Positions 23,612-33,786 of a stretch of 64,000 nucleotides of DNA are shown piece after piece (the first letter of the stretch is position 1; each line of letters opens with the position of its first letter). Made by a program: the position numbers and the translations under genes. The notes beneath the pieces are model-generated. The model was given only the letters and a program-made list of their open reading frames with translations. It was not told the DNA's origin and ran no database searches. Origin of the DNA: Anomaloglossus baeobatrachus (taxonomy: Eukaryota; Chordata; Amphibia; Anura; Aromobatidae); the NCBI RefSeq assembly GCF_048569485.1, contig NC_134358.1, positions 555,646,880-555,710,879 of the forward strand. Reading direction: 5' to 3'.

Positions 23612-23697
23612 TTAGAAACAGCCGATATGCAATCAAAATCAATGATTATTTTTACAGCAGGAAACATCATATCACCGGATGAACCAGCGGTGTGATC

Positions 23698-24235
23698 GGT
23701 AATGTAAGAATATAGACATGCATTACTGCTAAAGTAAATTTAAGAAAAAATTGAGATATTTAGCATACAAATATGTTTTATTTATGTTATATTTTTAAAT
23801 CTGCCCAGTAGCCACGTCAAGGCATGCCTCGTATACTGGGTACCTAGTCTGAACTGAAGCCTCTCTCTGGGTTTAAAAACCTCCTGTGTATGGGCAAGTA
23901 GGAACCTGCTATAGAGAATGAAATCCCCTGTGGCTAGTGGGGGGGGTGCATGGTCAGAAAGCATGACCACCATTAATCTAGACAAAAAGACTGATGGCAC
24001 TCCCAAAACTGCAGTGTGAACAGGTGCATAACTGAACATGACAAACAATGCAAAAAAAGTGACATTTGCACTCTGCAATGCTAAAGCATGAAAACTAAGA
24101 ATGTAAGAATATAGATATGCATTACTGCTAAATGAAGTCTAAGAAAAAAATTGAGATATTTAGCATACAAAAATGTCCATTTTTATTTATGCCCAGTAGC
24201 CACGTCAAGGCATACCTGAACTGAATCCTCTCTCT
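23698..24235. repeat. Local direct duplication, about 140-170 bp, offset about 396 bp
   Basis: AATGTAAGAATATAGACATG...GCCCAGTAGCCACGTCAAGG at 23,700-23,880 is repeated with changes at 24,098-24,235. Confidence 0.75.
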
Positions 24236-24419
24236 GCATATTTTTGGAGTGTGCGAGCAAACTGGAGGAAAGCCATGCAAACATGTGGAGAACACACAAA
24301 CGTCATGCAGATAATGTCCATGGTGGGATATGTACCCAAGACGCCAGTGCTAACCACTGAGCCATGGTGATGCCCTATATATAATACTGTTCTAACCACT
24401 GAGCCACCGTGATGCCCAC
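24236..24419 (-). mobile_element. tRNA-headed SINE, minus strand
   Basis: Reverse complement shows GTGGCTCAGTGGTTAGAAC (box A-like), a degraded GGTACATATCCCACC box B region and GCATGTTTGCATGGCTTTCC downstream. This matches the SINE family seen again at 41,205-41,367. The head appears twice (24,348 and 24,395), a partial duplication. Confidence 0.6.
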
Positions 24420-25305
24420 ATAATGCCTCTACAGTAGGCTCCCAACCAATCCATATGTAGTTGAGATCTTGGGTAACTGGCTACCATTTTCCATGTTTAT
24501 TTCTTTTTTGTACATGATCCTCCTCCATAATTACCCAAGGAGAAGAAACATACTCTTCTGAAATTACTTAATGGGATAAATTATGTTACAATTGTGCTCA
24601 GGGGTGTTTGTATTTGGGGGGGACCATACAACTCGAATCAGGTCTCTGACGGGAATTAGTCACCGTTGAGCCCATTACTTCAAAAGATGGTAAAGAACTT
24701 TGAAGACATGCCAGGAGAATAGATGGAGGTGTCAAGCCCCAAGTCCTTCTATCCTAGGTGTTAAAAGTTGGGGTAGTGTTAACAAGCATGGGGAGGAGGG
24801 AGGCCATTTTTACTCTTTGGAAAAGGGCACTTTCCTCTGTATGTATTCCAACGTGAAGACGGAATACAAGGTATTGTACGACTGCCACTCCGATCTGAGC
24901 ATCTCTAATTGAGTTACTTCCCGCGTTCTATAAATATTCAGCGTTTATCCAAAAATCAATAGACGCGTTCTTGTATCATAAAACATGATTAACTTATTTT
25001 GCAATTAAATGCTGACACAGCAGGGACCGAATTTCCTTGAAAGAGTTTCTTGGATGAAAATGTTATTACGGTTTAGAGATTACAAGCTAACAAGTAGAGA
25101 TCTGTGATCCTGGCCGGGAAGCCAATATATGGATATTATTATAAGCACATTAATTGCTGCAGTAGTAGAAATGAATGCGATTGATGGCGGAAATCATTAT
25201 ATTATATGATATAATCCCATTCCTGATTACCGCGGTCACACCTACAATACCTCCTAAGTCAAAAATACATACTATTTACTAAGCCCAGTCATCGTTAATA
25301 TAAAG
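24420..25305. other. Unique-looking AT-rich sequence
   Basis: No gene or known repeat. The stretch 24,900-25,250 is AT-rich with several ATTA cores and no repeat signature. It could be old host DNA. Confidence 0.4.
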
Positions 25306-25869
25306 CAGGGGTGGGGAACCTTTTTACTGCCAGGGCCATTTGGAATTTTCTACCAACCATCGGGGACCGCACAAAATTATCAACTTTTATTAATTAACTC
25401 ACACCTATTGTGGTGGCCGGAGCTGCTTCTCCTTGGTGCAGCTGTGATGTTTGGTGATATTGATCATGTTGTTTCGCACAACTGCTTTTCCAGGTTTGTC
25501 TCAGTCTGGAGAGGCTGGGGGCATAGACATCACAGGAGACCCTGGGGCATATACATCACAGATAACACTGGGGTAAACATCATAGGAGGGGCTGGGGCGC
25601 ATAGATTACAAGAAACACTGGGGGTACACATCACAGGAGGGACTGGGGCATATACATCACAGGAGAGGCTGGGGCATATTCATCACAAGAGAGGCTGGGG
25701 CATACACATCACAAGAGAGGCTGGGGCAAACACATCACAGGAGAGGCTTGGGCATACACATCACAGGAGAGGCTACACGAGAGGCTGGGGCATGTACATC
25801 ACAGGAGGGGCTGGGAGTGTGTGCATCACAGGAGGGGCATGTACATTACAGGAGAGGCTAGGGCAGATA
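25306..25869. mobile_element. hAT-like element, copy B, left part with minisatellite
   Basis: It starts CAGGGGTGGGGAACCTTTTT and tracks copy A closely for the first 200 bp (CTACCAACC, CACAAAA, CAACTGCTTTTCCAGG). It then turns into a minisatellite of CATCACAGGAGAGGCTGGGG units. The array is interrupted at 25,870 by the LTR element and resumes at 30,374. Confidence 0.8.
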
Positions 25870-27100
25870 TGTGACGCCCTGGGCAAGCCAGGGGTCACAG
25901 GTCACAACACTACACGCACCCCACATTCCCTGCAGGAACACCAACAAAATCCTTGTTGCCTTCCTCCAGGGGCTGATGTCCACACAGGGGGTGGGCCAGG
26001 CAGTTGGCTCCGCCCACCGAGGAGTTCACAGCCCTGGAGGCGGGAAAACCAGGCAGATCAATCTAGAGTGAGAGTTGAAAGTGTAAGGAGTAAACAGTAA
26101 GGAGAAGGAGGAAAGTGAGAGTAGTGACAGAGAAAAGTGACAGCAAGAAGCCTGAAGTTAGTCCGGGTGTGTGCCCCGGACTGAGACAGCAAGGTTGGCA
26201 GACGGCGGTGACCGTCTGCAGGAGAGATTGCTCGGAGGTTGCCGAAAGGACCGTGGGCGGGTGGTGACCCGGCGGTACCGGAGCGGTATACAAAGAACAG
26301 TCTGCACCAGGGCAGGGGCCTTTCGGATCCCGGCAAGGCTAGGAGTCGCCATAATTTGCCAAATCCGTCAGTGAAGGGGACCACTGGGTCTCCCAACAAC
26401 CAGGTCCCGATTAAAGGCAACAGTCCGACCGTTAAGGGGAGACACCGCCACCGCCAAGGCACCAATTTCCCAGGGCAAGCGCCTGCGGGCAAGAGAGGGG
26501 GGTCCTCCGGCTCCTATCCAGGTCGGGGAGGGGGTTACCGGTGGGAATCCATCGCTACCAAAAGACTATACATAGGTGCAGGGAAGAGACCGTCACCGCT
26601 AACTGCAGGGAACATCAGCACCGTAGCCGTCAGAGGGACCCGTCCAACCAGCCGTTTGTTTACCGAGAACTTTGTCATCATCTTTTGGCTGAGTGAGTAC
26701 CTCCGTGCCGTGCGGCACAGCGCTGTCCCTGCGCCCCTGCACCTCCACAGGCCCCATAACCCGCCTGTCCACCATCCCAACCCCATCACTGGGCCCCGGG
26801 ACCACCAATTCCCTACCCACGGAGGGGCAAATCAACAACTGGCTGCTCCATACCACCACTCCCGGGATCCCCAGCCAGAGCAGCGGTGGTGTCCACATAA
26901 TCACCACAACCGTGGGTGGCGTCACGGACAATAAACTATCCCAACAACCAAACCCCTTTCACTCACGGGCGAGGAGCGCCGCTCGAGTCCCCGGGATCCG
27001 GCCCATCGCTCGAGCCACCGAGCAGCAGCAGGCCGCAGCCGCAGCGGCGGCTGGACCCGAGCAGTGGGAGAGCGCAGCGTCCCCTCCTCCGCCCGCGACA
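25870..27100 (+). repeat. 5' LTR of the cold-shock-domain element
   Basis: TGTGACGCCCTGG...CCGCCCGCGACA, 1,231 bp. Its first 30 bp can fold as a hairpin (TGTGACGCCCTGG against CCAGGGGTCACA). An AATAAA signal sits at 26,930-26,935, which places R/U5 in the last 170 bp. Confidence 0.85.
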
Positions 27101-27103
27101 ACT

Positions 27104-27121
27104 TGGCGTCACGAACAGGAT
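27104..27121 (+). other. Primer-binding-like site
   Basis: TGGCGTCACGAACAGGAT lies three bases after the 5' LTR end. It starts with TGG as primer sites do, complementary to tRNA CCA ends. The tRNA is not identified with confidence; the ends resemble a serine tRNA. Confidence 0.6.
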
Positions 27122-27261
27122 CTTACCGCTCTGCCGTTGGGTAGAGGTGCGCCTTGTGACCGCCGGAGGTGTCCGGCCGGAAAATTTCAGAAGCCGCCAT
27201 CTTTGGCGCGAAGAGTTCCCGCTCGAGCGTCTTCTCGAGTAGCAGAGGCGCGAAGGCCAAA

Positions 27262-27345
27262 ACCCCGCCCCGATAGAGGAGGGGCCGGAAAGAAGCTAAG
27301 GGGGATGGAATAGCGGCTGGCTGCATGTGAACGCAGCTATAAAAG
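27262..27345 (+). promoter_or_regulatory. Possible internal promoter: GC box and TATA box
   Basis: CCCCGCCCC (about 27,264-27,272) and then CTATAAAAGC (27,338-27,347) lie within the leader, 60 bp before ATG at 27,400. This position is inside the element, not in the LTR. Promoter function is inferred from motifs only. Confidence 0.4.
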
Positions 27346-27449
27346 CAGGGACGCCAGGACCCTGCAACCATCTTGTTCCTGGGAGAGACCGCCAGCAACA
27401 TGTGGATGCCGTCTAGAAGCACCGTAGCCCCCGCGCCGGGAACTGCGGA

Positions 27450-27923
27450 GTGGGTGGAGATCCGCAGCTCTACCAAAGGCTGCAGGTCAACATGCAGCTC
27501 CTCATGGAGGAGTGGGAGGCCGACATGGCGGACGTGATAGCAACTGTGCGGAGACGCGAGGAGGAAGCTGAGGAAGGGAGGGTGAGTGATCCACGCCCCG
27601 ATGCCCTTGAAGGGCCGGTCATCGCGGCTGCGGGACCCGGTCTAAACCCTCTCGCCCTGTTACCTCCCTCGCCACCCGTCTCGGAAGCTGTGACCCCGCC
27701 ACTAGGCCCGCTGCCACCGCAACCGGTAGCGATACCCAGCATGCCCACCCCGGCGGACCGACCTGTAGCCGGAGCCCGTAGCAAACCGGAGGTGCTGCAC
27801 TGGAAGGCCCCGAAGTCTGAACTGGAGGCATCCCCTGAGAAGTCCCCCGAGCCGGAGCTGATCACCCGTTCCGAAGGCCCAACCGCGGAAAGCCCCTGTG
27901 CCCATCCCCCACACCTCGGTTGA
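27450..27923 (+). CDS. Upstream open frame of the cold-shock-domain element
   Basis: An open stretch of 157 codons in the internal region. Its first part is acidic and helical (LLMEEWEADMADVIATVRRR, then EEEAEEG) and looks like a short coiled coil. The rest is Pro-rich and low complexity (PLALLPPSPPVSE, PLPPQPVAIP). No catalytic motif is visible. It could be the N-terminal part of the element's protein, but the relation to the frame at 28,000 is not resolved here because the element is treated as a fossil. No similarity to a standard retroviral capsid was recognised. Confidence 0.45.
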   Translation: MGGDPQLYQRLQVNMQLLMEEWEADMADVIATVRRREEEAEEGRVSDPRPDALEGPVIAAAGPGLNPLALLPPSPPVSEAVTPPLGPLPPQPVAIPSMPTPADRPVAGARSKPEVLHWKAPKSELEASPEKSPEPELITRSEGPTAESPCAHPPHLG

Positions 27924-27999
27924 GGTTGCGCCGGGTTGCCGCTGCAAGGCGGCGTCCAAGGCCTAGAAGCCGCGGGACCTGCCGCCCAGATCCCTAACA

Positions 28000-28476
28000 G
28001 TGGGCAGCGTCCAAAATGGCCCGCGGGGCCCGACCCGTGCGCCGGAGCTCGCGGCAACGCCGTACTGGGACAGGGAGCCCGTACCGTTGGGCCTGGAGAT
28101 TGAAGAGAGGGAAAGGAAGAAGGCGGAGCTGGTGGCCCGTGCAATCAGAGAAAAAGAGAGTCTGAGACAAGCGACTTTCCGTGTCCGGGGCCCACTGTAT
28201 GAGGGGCAGGTGAGGCGGTTTGATGTCCGCCGCGGCTATGGATTTATATATGAACTGGGCCTGGAGGCCGAAGTGTTTATAGCCCGGCGGGATGTGAACG
28301 CTCATCTGCCAGAGAAGCACCCCGGTCGGAACCTGATGCCGGGTGACTTGGTCCAGTACACCCGGCACTGTGGGGAGAGGGGGTGGTTCGCCCTCGATGC
28401 AAAGTTGAGGGGCAGCCAGGAGTCCCGTGTAAGCGCTGCACCTCCTCCCCCAGAAGAAGTCGAGGACTCTGAGTAG
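28000..28476 (+). CDS. Cold-shock-domain (Y-box-like) protein of the LTR element
   Basis: A 158-codon open stretch. Residues about 34-58 are charged and helical (EERERKKAELVARAIREKE). Residues about 68-138 form a cold-shock domain: GQVRRFDVRRGYGFI holds the RNP1-like core (GYGFI), EVFIARRDV the RNP2-like strand, then GRNLMPGDLVQY and GERGWFALDA. The spacing, including a longer loop (NAHLPEKHPGR), resembles vertebrate Y-box proteins. Cold-shock domains bind single-stranded RNA or DNA, so the product may package or chaperone element RNA; that role is inference. It ends in a Pro/Glu-rich tail. The start used is a GTG at the stretch edge, so the true start is unknown. Confidence 0.7.
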   Translation: MGSVQNGPRGPTRAPELAATPYWDREPVPLGLEIEERERKKAELVARAIREKESLRQATFRVRGPLYEGQVRRFDVRRGYGFIYELGLEAEVFIARRDVNAHLPEKHPGRNLMPGDLVQYTRHCGERGWFALDAKLRGSQESRVSAAPPPPEEVEDSE

Positions 28477-29125
28477 GGCAGCGGAACCCCGTTGTCCAGT
28501 CCCCGTTGGGACCACCAGTGTGTCTTTTTGAAAGTTGAAAAGGATGAAAATGAACAATTAATGGAAAGTTACCTGATTGTCCTACCGTGATTTGGAAAAC
28601 CGGCCGTTGCCGGCACCGTTGTCCCCGTGGGGACCGTTTGCAAATTATTTGGCATAAGGAACTCCTTATGGACAAGCCCGTGAACTTGCAGGGCAACCAC
28701 AGACGTTAGTGGCTTGTAAATAAGTTGTGTTACCGTTACCGTTTTCGCAATTGCCGCCTCCGGAGAGGCAGATTGGAGGGAGGGCCCGCAGTAGAGCAGG
28801 CTGGGGCCCAGCCACCACAGGAACCGGTGGCTACCCTCTGGAGGGGAAGGACAAATCCCGCTCGGGTGACTTGGTGCAGGACTGGGGTCAAGGGGTGCTG
28901 CCTGTTTTCTTAGGGGCAGCATCAGGGCCAGGTTGCTTGGGTGGGAGAGAGCGGAGACCATAACCGTTAACCGTTTAAAACCGTAACGTTTAAGAAATGT
29001 GCCTCCCGATGTGGGATGATGTACTTTTACTTGTATATATGTTACCGTTTTTATCTTTTCAGAAAAACAAAAGGAAAATAAAACCGGTGTTGGACGAGCA
29101 GCCCGAGGACGGTCTGCGTTTTCCT
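28477..29125 (+). other. 3' untranslated-like part of the LTR element
   Basis: Non-coding sequence between the cold-shock frame and the polypurine tract. No pol-type motif was found in any frame. Confidence 0.55.
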
Positions 29126-29134
29126 AAGGGGGAA
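29126..29134 (+). other. Polypurine tract
   Basis: AAGGGGGAA directly precedes the 3' LTR. The same string precedes the LTR of the second copy (60,005-60,013, minus strand). In LTR elements this primes plus-strand DNA synthesis. Confidence 0.8.
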
Positions 29135-30373
29135 TGTGACGCCCTGGGCAAGCCAGGGGTCACAGGTCACAACACTACACGCACCCCACATTCCCTGCAG
29201 GAACACCAAAGTCAAAACAGAAATCCTTGTTGCCTTCCTCCAGGGGCTGATGTCCACACCAGGGGGTGGGCCAGGCGGTTGGCTCCGCCCACCAAGGAGT
29301 TCACAGCCCTGGAGGCGGGAAAACCAGGCAGATCAGTCTAGAGTGAGAGTTGAAAGTGTAAGGAGTAAACAGTAAGGAGAAGGAGGAAAGTGAGAGTAGT
29401 GACAGAGAAAAGTGACAGCAAGAAGCCTGAAGTTAGTCCGGGTGTGTGCCCCGGACTGAGACAGCAAGGTTGGCAGACGGCGGTGACCGTCTACAGGAGA
29501 GATTGCTCGGAGGTTGCCGAAAGGACCGTGGGCGGGTGGTGACCCGGCGGTACCGGAGCGGTATACAAAGAACAGTCTGCACCAGGGCAGGGGCCTTTCG
29601 GATCCCGGCAAGGCTAGGAGTCGCCATAATTTGCCAAATCCGTCAGTGAAGGGGACCACTGGGTCTCCCAACAACCAAGTCCCGATTGAAGGCAACAGTC
29701 CGACCGTTAAGGGGAGACACCGCCACCGCCAAGGCACCAGTTTCCCAGGGCCAGCGCCTGCGGGCAAGAGAGGGGCTCCTCCGGCTCCTATCCAGGTCGG
29801 GGAGCGGGTTACCGGGGGGAATCCATCGCTACCAAAAGACTATACATAGGTGCAGGGAAGAGACCGTCAGCGCTAACTGCAGGGAACATCAGCACCGTAG
29901 CCGTCCGAGGGACCCGTCCAACCAGCCGTTTGTTTACCGAGAACTTTGTCATCATCTTTTGGCTGAGTGAGTACCTCCGTGCCGTGCGGCACAGCGCTGT
30001 CCCTGCGCCCCTGCACCTCCACAGGCCCCATAACCCGCCTGTCCACCATCCCAACCCCATCACTGGGCCCCGGGACCACCAATCCCCTACCCACAGAGGG
30101 GCAAATCAACAACTGGCTGCTCCATACCACCACTCCCGGGATCCCCAGCCAGAGCAGCGGTGGTGTCCACATAATTACCACAACCGTGGGTGGCGTCACG
30201 GACAATAAACTATCCCAACAACCAAACCCCTTTCACTCACGGGCGAGAAGCGCCGCTCGAGTCCCCGGGATCCGGCCCATCGCTCGAGCCACCGAGCAGC
30301 AGCCGGCCGCAGCCGCAGCGGCGGCCGACCCAAGCAGTGGGAGAGCGCAGCGTCCCCTCCTCCGCCCGCGACA
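29135..30373 (+). repeat. 3' LTR of the cold-shock-domain element
   Basis: TGTGACGCC...CGCGACA, 1,239 bp, nearly identical to the 5' LTR. AATAAA at 30,204-30,209 is the likely polyadenylation signal. Confidence 0.85.
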
Positions 30374-30377
30374 GATA

Positions 30378-30930
30378 CATCACAGGAGAGGCTGGGGCAT
30401 ACACACAGCAGAGGCTGGGGTATACACATTACAGAAGAGGATGGGGAATTTACTTCACAGGAGGGGCTGGGGATACACATCACAGGAGGGGCTGGGACAT
30501 ACATATCACAGGAGAGGCTGGGGTATATACATTACAGTAGAGGCTTGGGCATGTACATCAAGCTTCAGGCTGTCCTGTGATGTACATGCCCCAGCCGCTC
30601 ATGTAATGTTGGCTGGGGCATGTACATTACAGGAGGGGATGGGGGCATATACATCACAGGAGGGGCGTATACATCACAGGAGATGCTGGAGCATATACAT
30701 CACATGAGGGGCTGGGGCACAGACAGCACTGGCGGTGACACAGGCAGTTATGGCGGTGGCACAGACAGCCCTGCCGATGGCATGGACAGCCCCAGAATTC
30801 AGAACCTCATAAAGGCTGGAGATGGTGATCAGCAGCTTGAGCTCCCAGCAGCTGATCACAGGCCAGCAGAAATTAACTCTCACTGTACTGGAGAGCAGTG
30901 AAGCCAGAACCAGCCAATGCCCATGACAGG
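30378..30930. mobile_element. hAT-like element, copy B, right part
   Basis: The minisatellite of CACAGGAGAGGCTGGGG units resumes after the LTR element, then passes into CACAGACAGC units resembling copy A. The expected right terminal repeat AGGTTCCCCACCCCTG is absent, so the copy is truncated. Confidence 0.65.
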
Positions 30931-30937
30931 CTGTTCA

Positions 30938-31043
30938 ACTAAAGAATCCCAGGCAGTTTTTTGGACTCTGCAGTGTGAACAGAGTTCACCGCTGCCATGA
31001 CACCCAGCGAGTGCAACACCGAACATTGCACGACAGTTATCTT
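30938..31043. repeat. Repeat block A, first copy
   Basis: ACTAAAGAATCCC, CTGCAGTGTGAACAGAG, GACACCCAGCGAGTGCAA and ACGACAG match 32,330-32,430 in the same order. The pair brackets the LTR at 31,064. Confidence 0.75.
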
Positions 31044-31063
31044 CGAGCTTTTAAGCAGGCTTG

Positions 31064-32189
31064 TGTGGCGCCCCTGTGGCTTCAGGCGCCACAAGGTACT
31101 GCACCTCCGGGGTGCAGTATTCGTCTCGGATACAGAGGAGGTCATCACCGGTAAAAAACTACCACAATCCACCAAAACACACAGTAAGTTGCCCTCTCAC
31201 TGGGACTGAGCTAGGGTAGAGACTTGGATGGTGGCCATCACTAATGTAGTGGACCTTCTGCTCACTAGTTCAGGAACGTGGGGGGAGGGAAGTCGTGAGT
31301 CAGCAGTTTCATGGCAGAGCTGCAGGAGAGGTCCTGGGGACGGGAGGCTGGAGGAATTTGTCCCAGGACCAGGAGTGAGTACAGACTTGGGGAGCCAGGC
31401 AACACAAACACACATCCAAGCAGTCAGTCGTCAGACAGTGATGGACAGGGAACAAGTGAGACGTGGAGGACATGGTCGCTGAGGAGAGAGCTACGAAATA
31501 TCTCCCTTAGGACCGGGCGCACAGAGAACAAGGTGCGGAGCCCTAAGCTGGTGGGCACTGCACGTCCCGCAAGCAGAATACGCCGGACAGAGGATTTCAA
31601 GTTTTCTGGCCAACACAAAGTACCCCGGGGTACAGCAGCATATAGATCAAGGGGTCATGACAAAAAGGACGGCACCATCTACGGACTCGCGCTGCCTGCT
31701 CTACGGGACTGTAACTGAGCCAATCCAAGGACTTGGGTCCCAGCGTGGCTGCAAGCTGCAGAGACTCACACAACATAGTGCAGGAAGGAAGGACTCACAG
31801 AGAAAGCCACAGGTTCTGACCTCTGAACTATCCGGGATCGACTGGAGCCCATGACCGGCAGTCCAAGGGCAGCAACATATCAGTGAGTAAAGAACGTTGA
31901 TTGCAACCCGTGTTGCTCTCTTTCTTCACTGCCTCCAACCCTGCGCTCCTTTAATAGAGTGGACTACTACTCCCAACATCCTCCCTGGGGCCTGAGCTCT
32001 GCCTGTGAAGAGCTAAACCATCCAGGCTGCGTTATCATCCGCCCCAGAGAAAACCTGCCGCAACGGCAGCTAATACCTGGCCGCACACCACAGCTGGCGT
32101 CACGAAAAACTACTACCTCCACCCATCCTCATTATTCCCCCATTTATTGACACTGCCGGGGTCAGGAACCGGGCCTTGTCATTGTGACA
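31064..32189 (+). mobile_element. Probable solo LTR, divergent TGTGRCGCC subfamily
   Basis: It begins TGTGGCGCCCCTGTGGCTTC with the same head hairpin (TGTGGCGCC against GGCGCCACA) and has CTGGCGTCACGA near the right end, as in the other LTRs of this family. It probably ends GTGACA at 32,189. No clear target duplication was seen, so the right end is tentative. Confidence 0.55.
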
Positions 32190-32430
32190 ACCCGAATCAA
32201 CACCGGCCCGGTGACGAGTAACCCTTGGGAGCCCGTGGGCGCGTCACTTGTATCTTGCCCTTGTTTGCTACCTTCCCTGACCTTAATCTTTACTATTTTA
32301 TTGAGTGAATTATGCCTTTCCTGACCTGCAACTAAAGAATCCCCGTTTGTTTGACTCCGCAGTGTGAACAGAGTCCGACGCTGACATGACACCCAACGAG
32401 TGCAATGCAGAACACCCCACGACAATCTAG
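32190..32430 (-). repeat. Dispersed repeat containing a single unit of the 5.1-kb minisatellite
   Basis: On the minus strand it holds one AGGTCAGGAAAGGCATAATT / CACTCAATAAAATAGTAAAG unit followed by GCAAACAAGGGCAAGATACA, as at the end of the 5.1-6.2 kb array. It continues into repeat block A (32,330-32,430). Confidence 0.7.
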
Positions 32431-32434
32431 TAAG

Positions 32435-33430
32435 AGTGGTCCAGTCCTCTGTATCCCATTCCTGTAAGCCTCTCTGTGATTGGTGGATGGAGAGAACGGA
32501 AAGCTTGTTGTTTCTAAATGATTAGGAACTTGTTTTCTTTGCATTATTTGAGGTCTGGAAGCACTGTGCATTTTATTTGTTATTTTGACCATTTCTCATT
32601 TTTATAAAATAAATACAAAATGTATTGCTTTGAAATTCGGAGACGTTGTCAGTAGTTTATAGAATTAAAGAACAATTTCCATTTTACACAAATATTCCTA
32701 TAAAGAAAAAAATCAGAAAAACTGACAATCTCTACACGATACCCACAAATGTGTTCCGACAACCCATCCCTTAGCAGCATTGAAAGCTGAGCTGCAATCC
32801 GACTAGTTGCATAAGCCGTGGACACTGTTACATTTGTCTCAGAGAATAATAACAATTAAAATCTAAAACTTGTTGAAAATTACACCGCTAATATCAAGCG
32901 GAAGATTACACGCATAAATCAGGGCTAACGGGAAACGTACAAACACACGGAACACGTAGTGATCACCCACCGCTTGATTTAATAAAACGTTATCATATAA
33001 GTATATGAACCCTATACAAGACGCATCGCTTTCATTAAAATATTACATTAAATAAATTAACCAGTGACAGTAACGCCGGCTCTGCGGATAAATGCAAGTC
33101 ATTTAAATCTTGCTGTAAACTTAAGTGGTGTCGCAAGCAACAAATGTCTTGTAATGAACATTTCATTAGGACATGAAATCTAATTGGGTTACAGTGAAGA
33201 TTAGGCAAAAAACAAAACAAAATACATTATAACTATTAAGGGCTCACGCAAATCAGTCCAATCTCAGAGCGCAACGCAGACTGGCTGCGGCTCTCCCAAC
33301 TCGAAGCTGTCATGACCCGCGGCCAGTCCAAGCATTGAGGTTCATAATTGGACCATGGACGTCTGCGTGAGTCCTTATAGAAATGGAAAAGTCGATCTTC
33401 TTTGGTTTTTGATTGGCACCACTTATACAT
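32435..33430. other. Unique-looking AT-rich sequence
   Basis: No repeat ends or coding sequence. The part 32,880-33,235 keeps homeodomain-type cores (ATTA, TTAAT) and mixed composition, as expected for old host DNA. Confidence 0.4.
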
Positions 33431-33437
33431 TACAACT

Positions 33438-33699
33438 AGTGATGAGCGAGCACTACCATGCTTGGGTGCTCGATGCTCGAAACGAGCAGGTTCAGCGCTC
33501 AGACGGGCTTAATTCGACTACTGAGCACATTGAACGTCTATTGGAAACTCGAGCATTTTTCCGTAAGACTTTCCAGAAAAATGCTTGAGTCTCCCATTGA
33601 CTTTCATTATTCTCTTTACTCAGGGCAAGCCCGACCGAGCGTCTGACCTGCTCGTTTTCGGTAACAAGCACCCAAGCATGCTAGTATTCGCTCATCACT
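33438..33699. mobile_element. MITE with GATGAGCGA ends
   Basis: The ends AGTGATGAGCGAGCACTACC and ATTCGCTCATCACT, together with GCTTGGGTGCTC / AGCACCCAAGC, form imperfect inverted repeats. The length is 262 bp. No coding capacity. Confidence 0.7.
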
Positions 33700-33786
33700 C
33701 ATTCCAACATAAGATTAATCACAGATAGATAACTGAAATCATCATGCTAAAAAGTTGTAGATATAACTTCAAATGACATGAGGGAG

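Larger units (their letters stand above)
25870..30373 (+). mobile_element. Non-autonomous LTR element carrying a cold-shock-domain gene
   Basis: Two direct LTRs (25,870-27,100 and 29,135-30,373) enclose a 2.03-kb internal region. A primer-binding-like site follows the first LTR and a polypurine tract precedes the second. GATA flanks both sides (25,866-25,869 and 30,374-30,377), a 4-bp target duplication. The LTRs look about 98% alike by eye, so the insertion is fairly recent, perhaps several million years. No protease, reverse transcriptase, RNase H or integrase is seen, so movement would need proteins from another element. The internal region encodes a cold-shock-domain protein. It looks structurally whole, with a possibly disrupted coding region. 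Confidence 0.85.

Noticed and set aside
24340-24420. tRNA gene on the minus strand (box A and B-like motifs)
   Set aside because: No cloverleaf can be drawn; the motifs belong to a SINE head that recurs at 41.3 kb.
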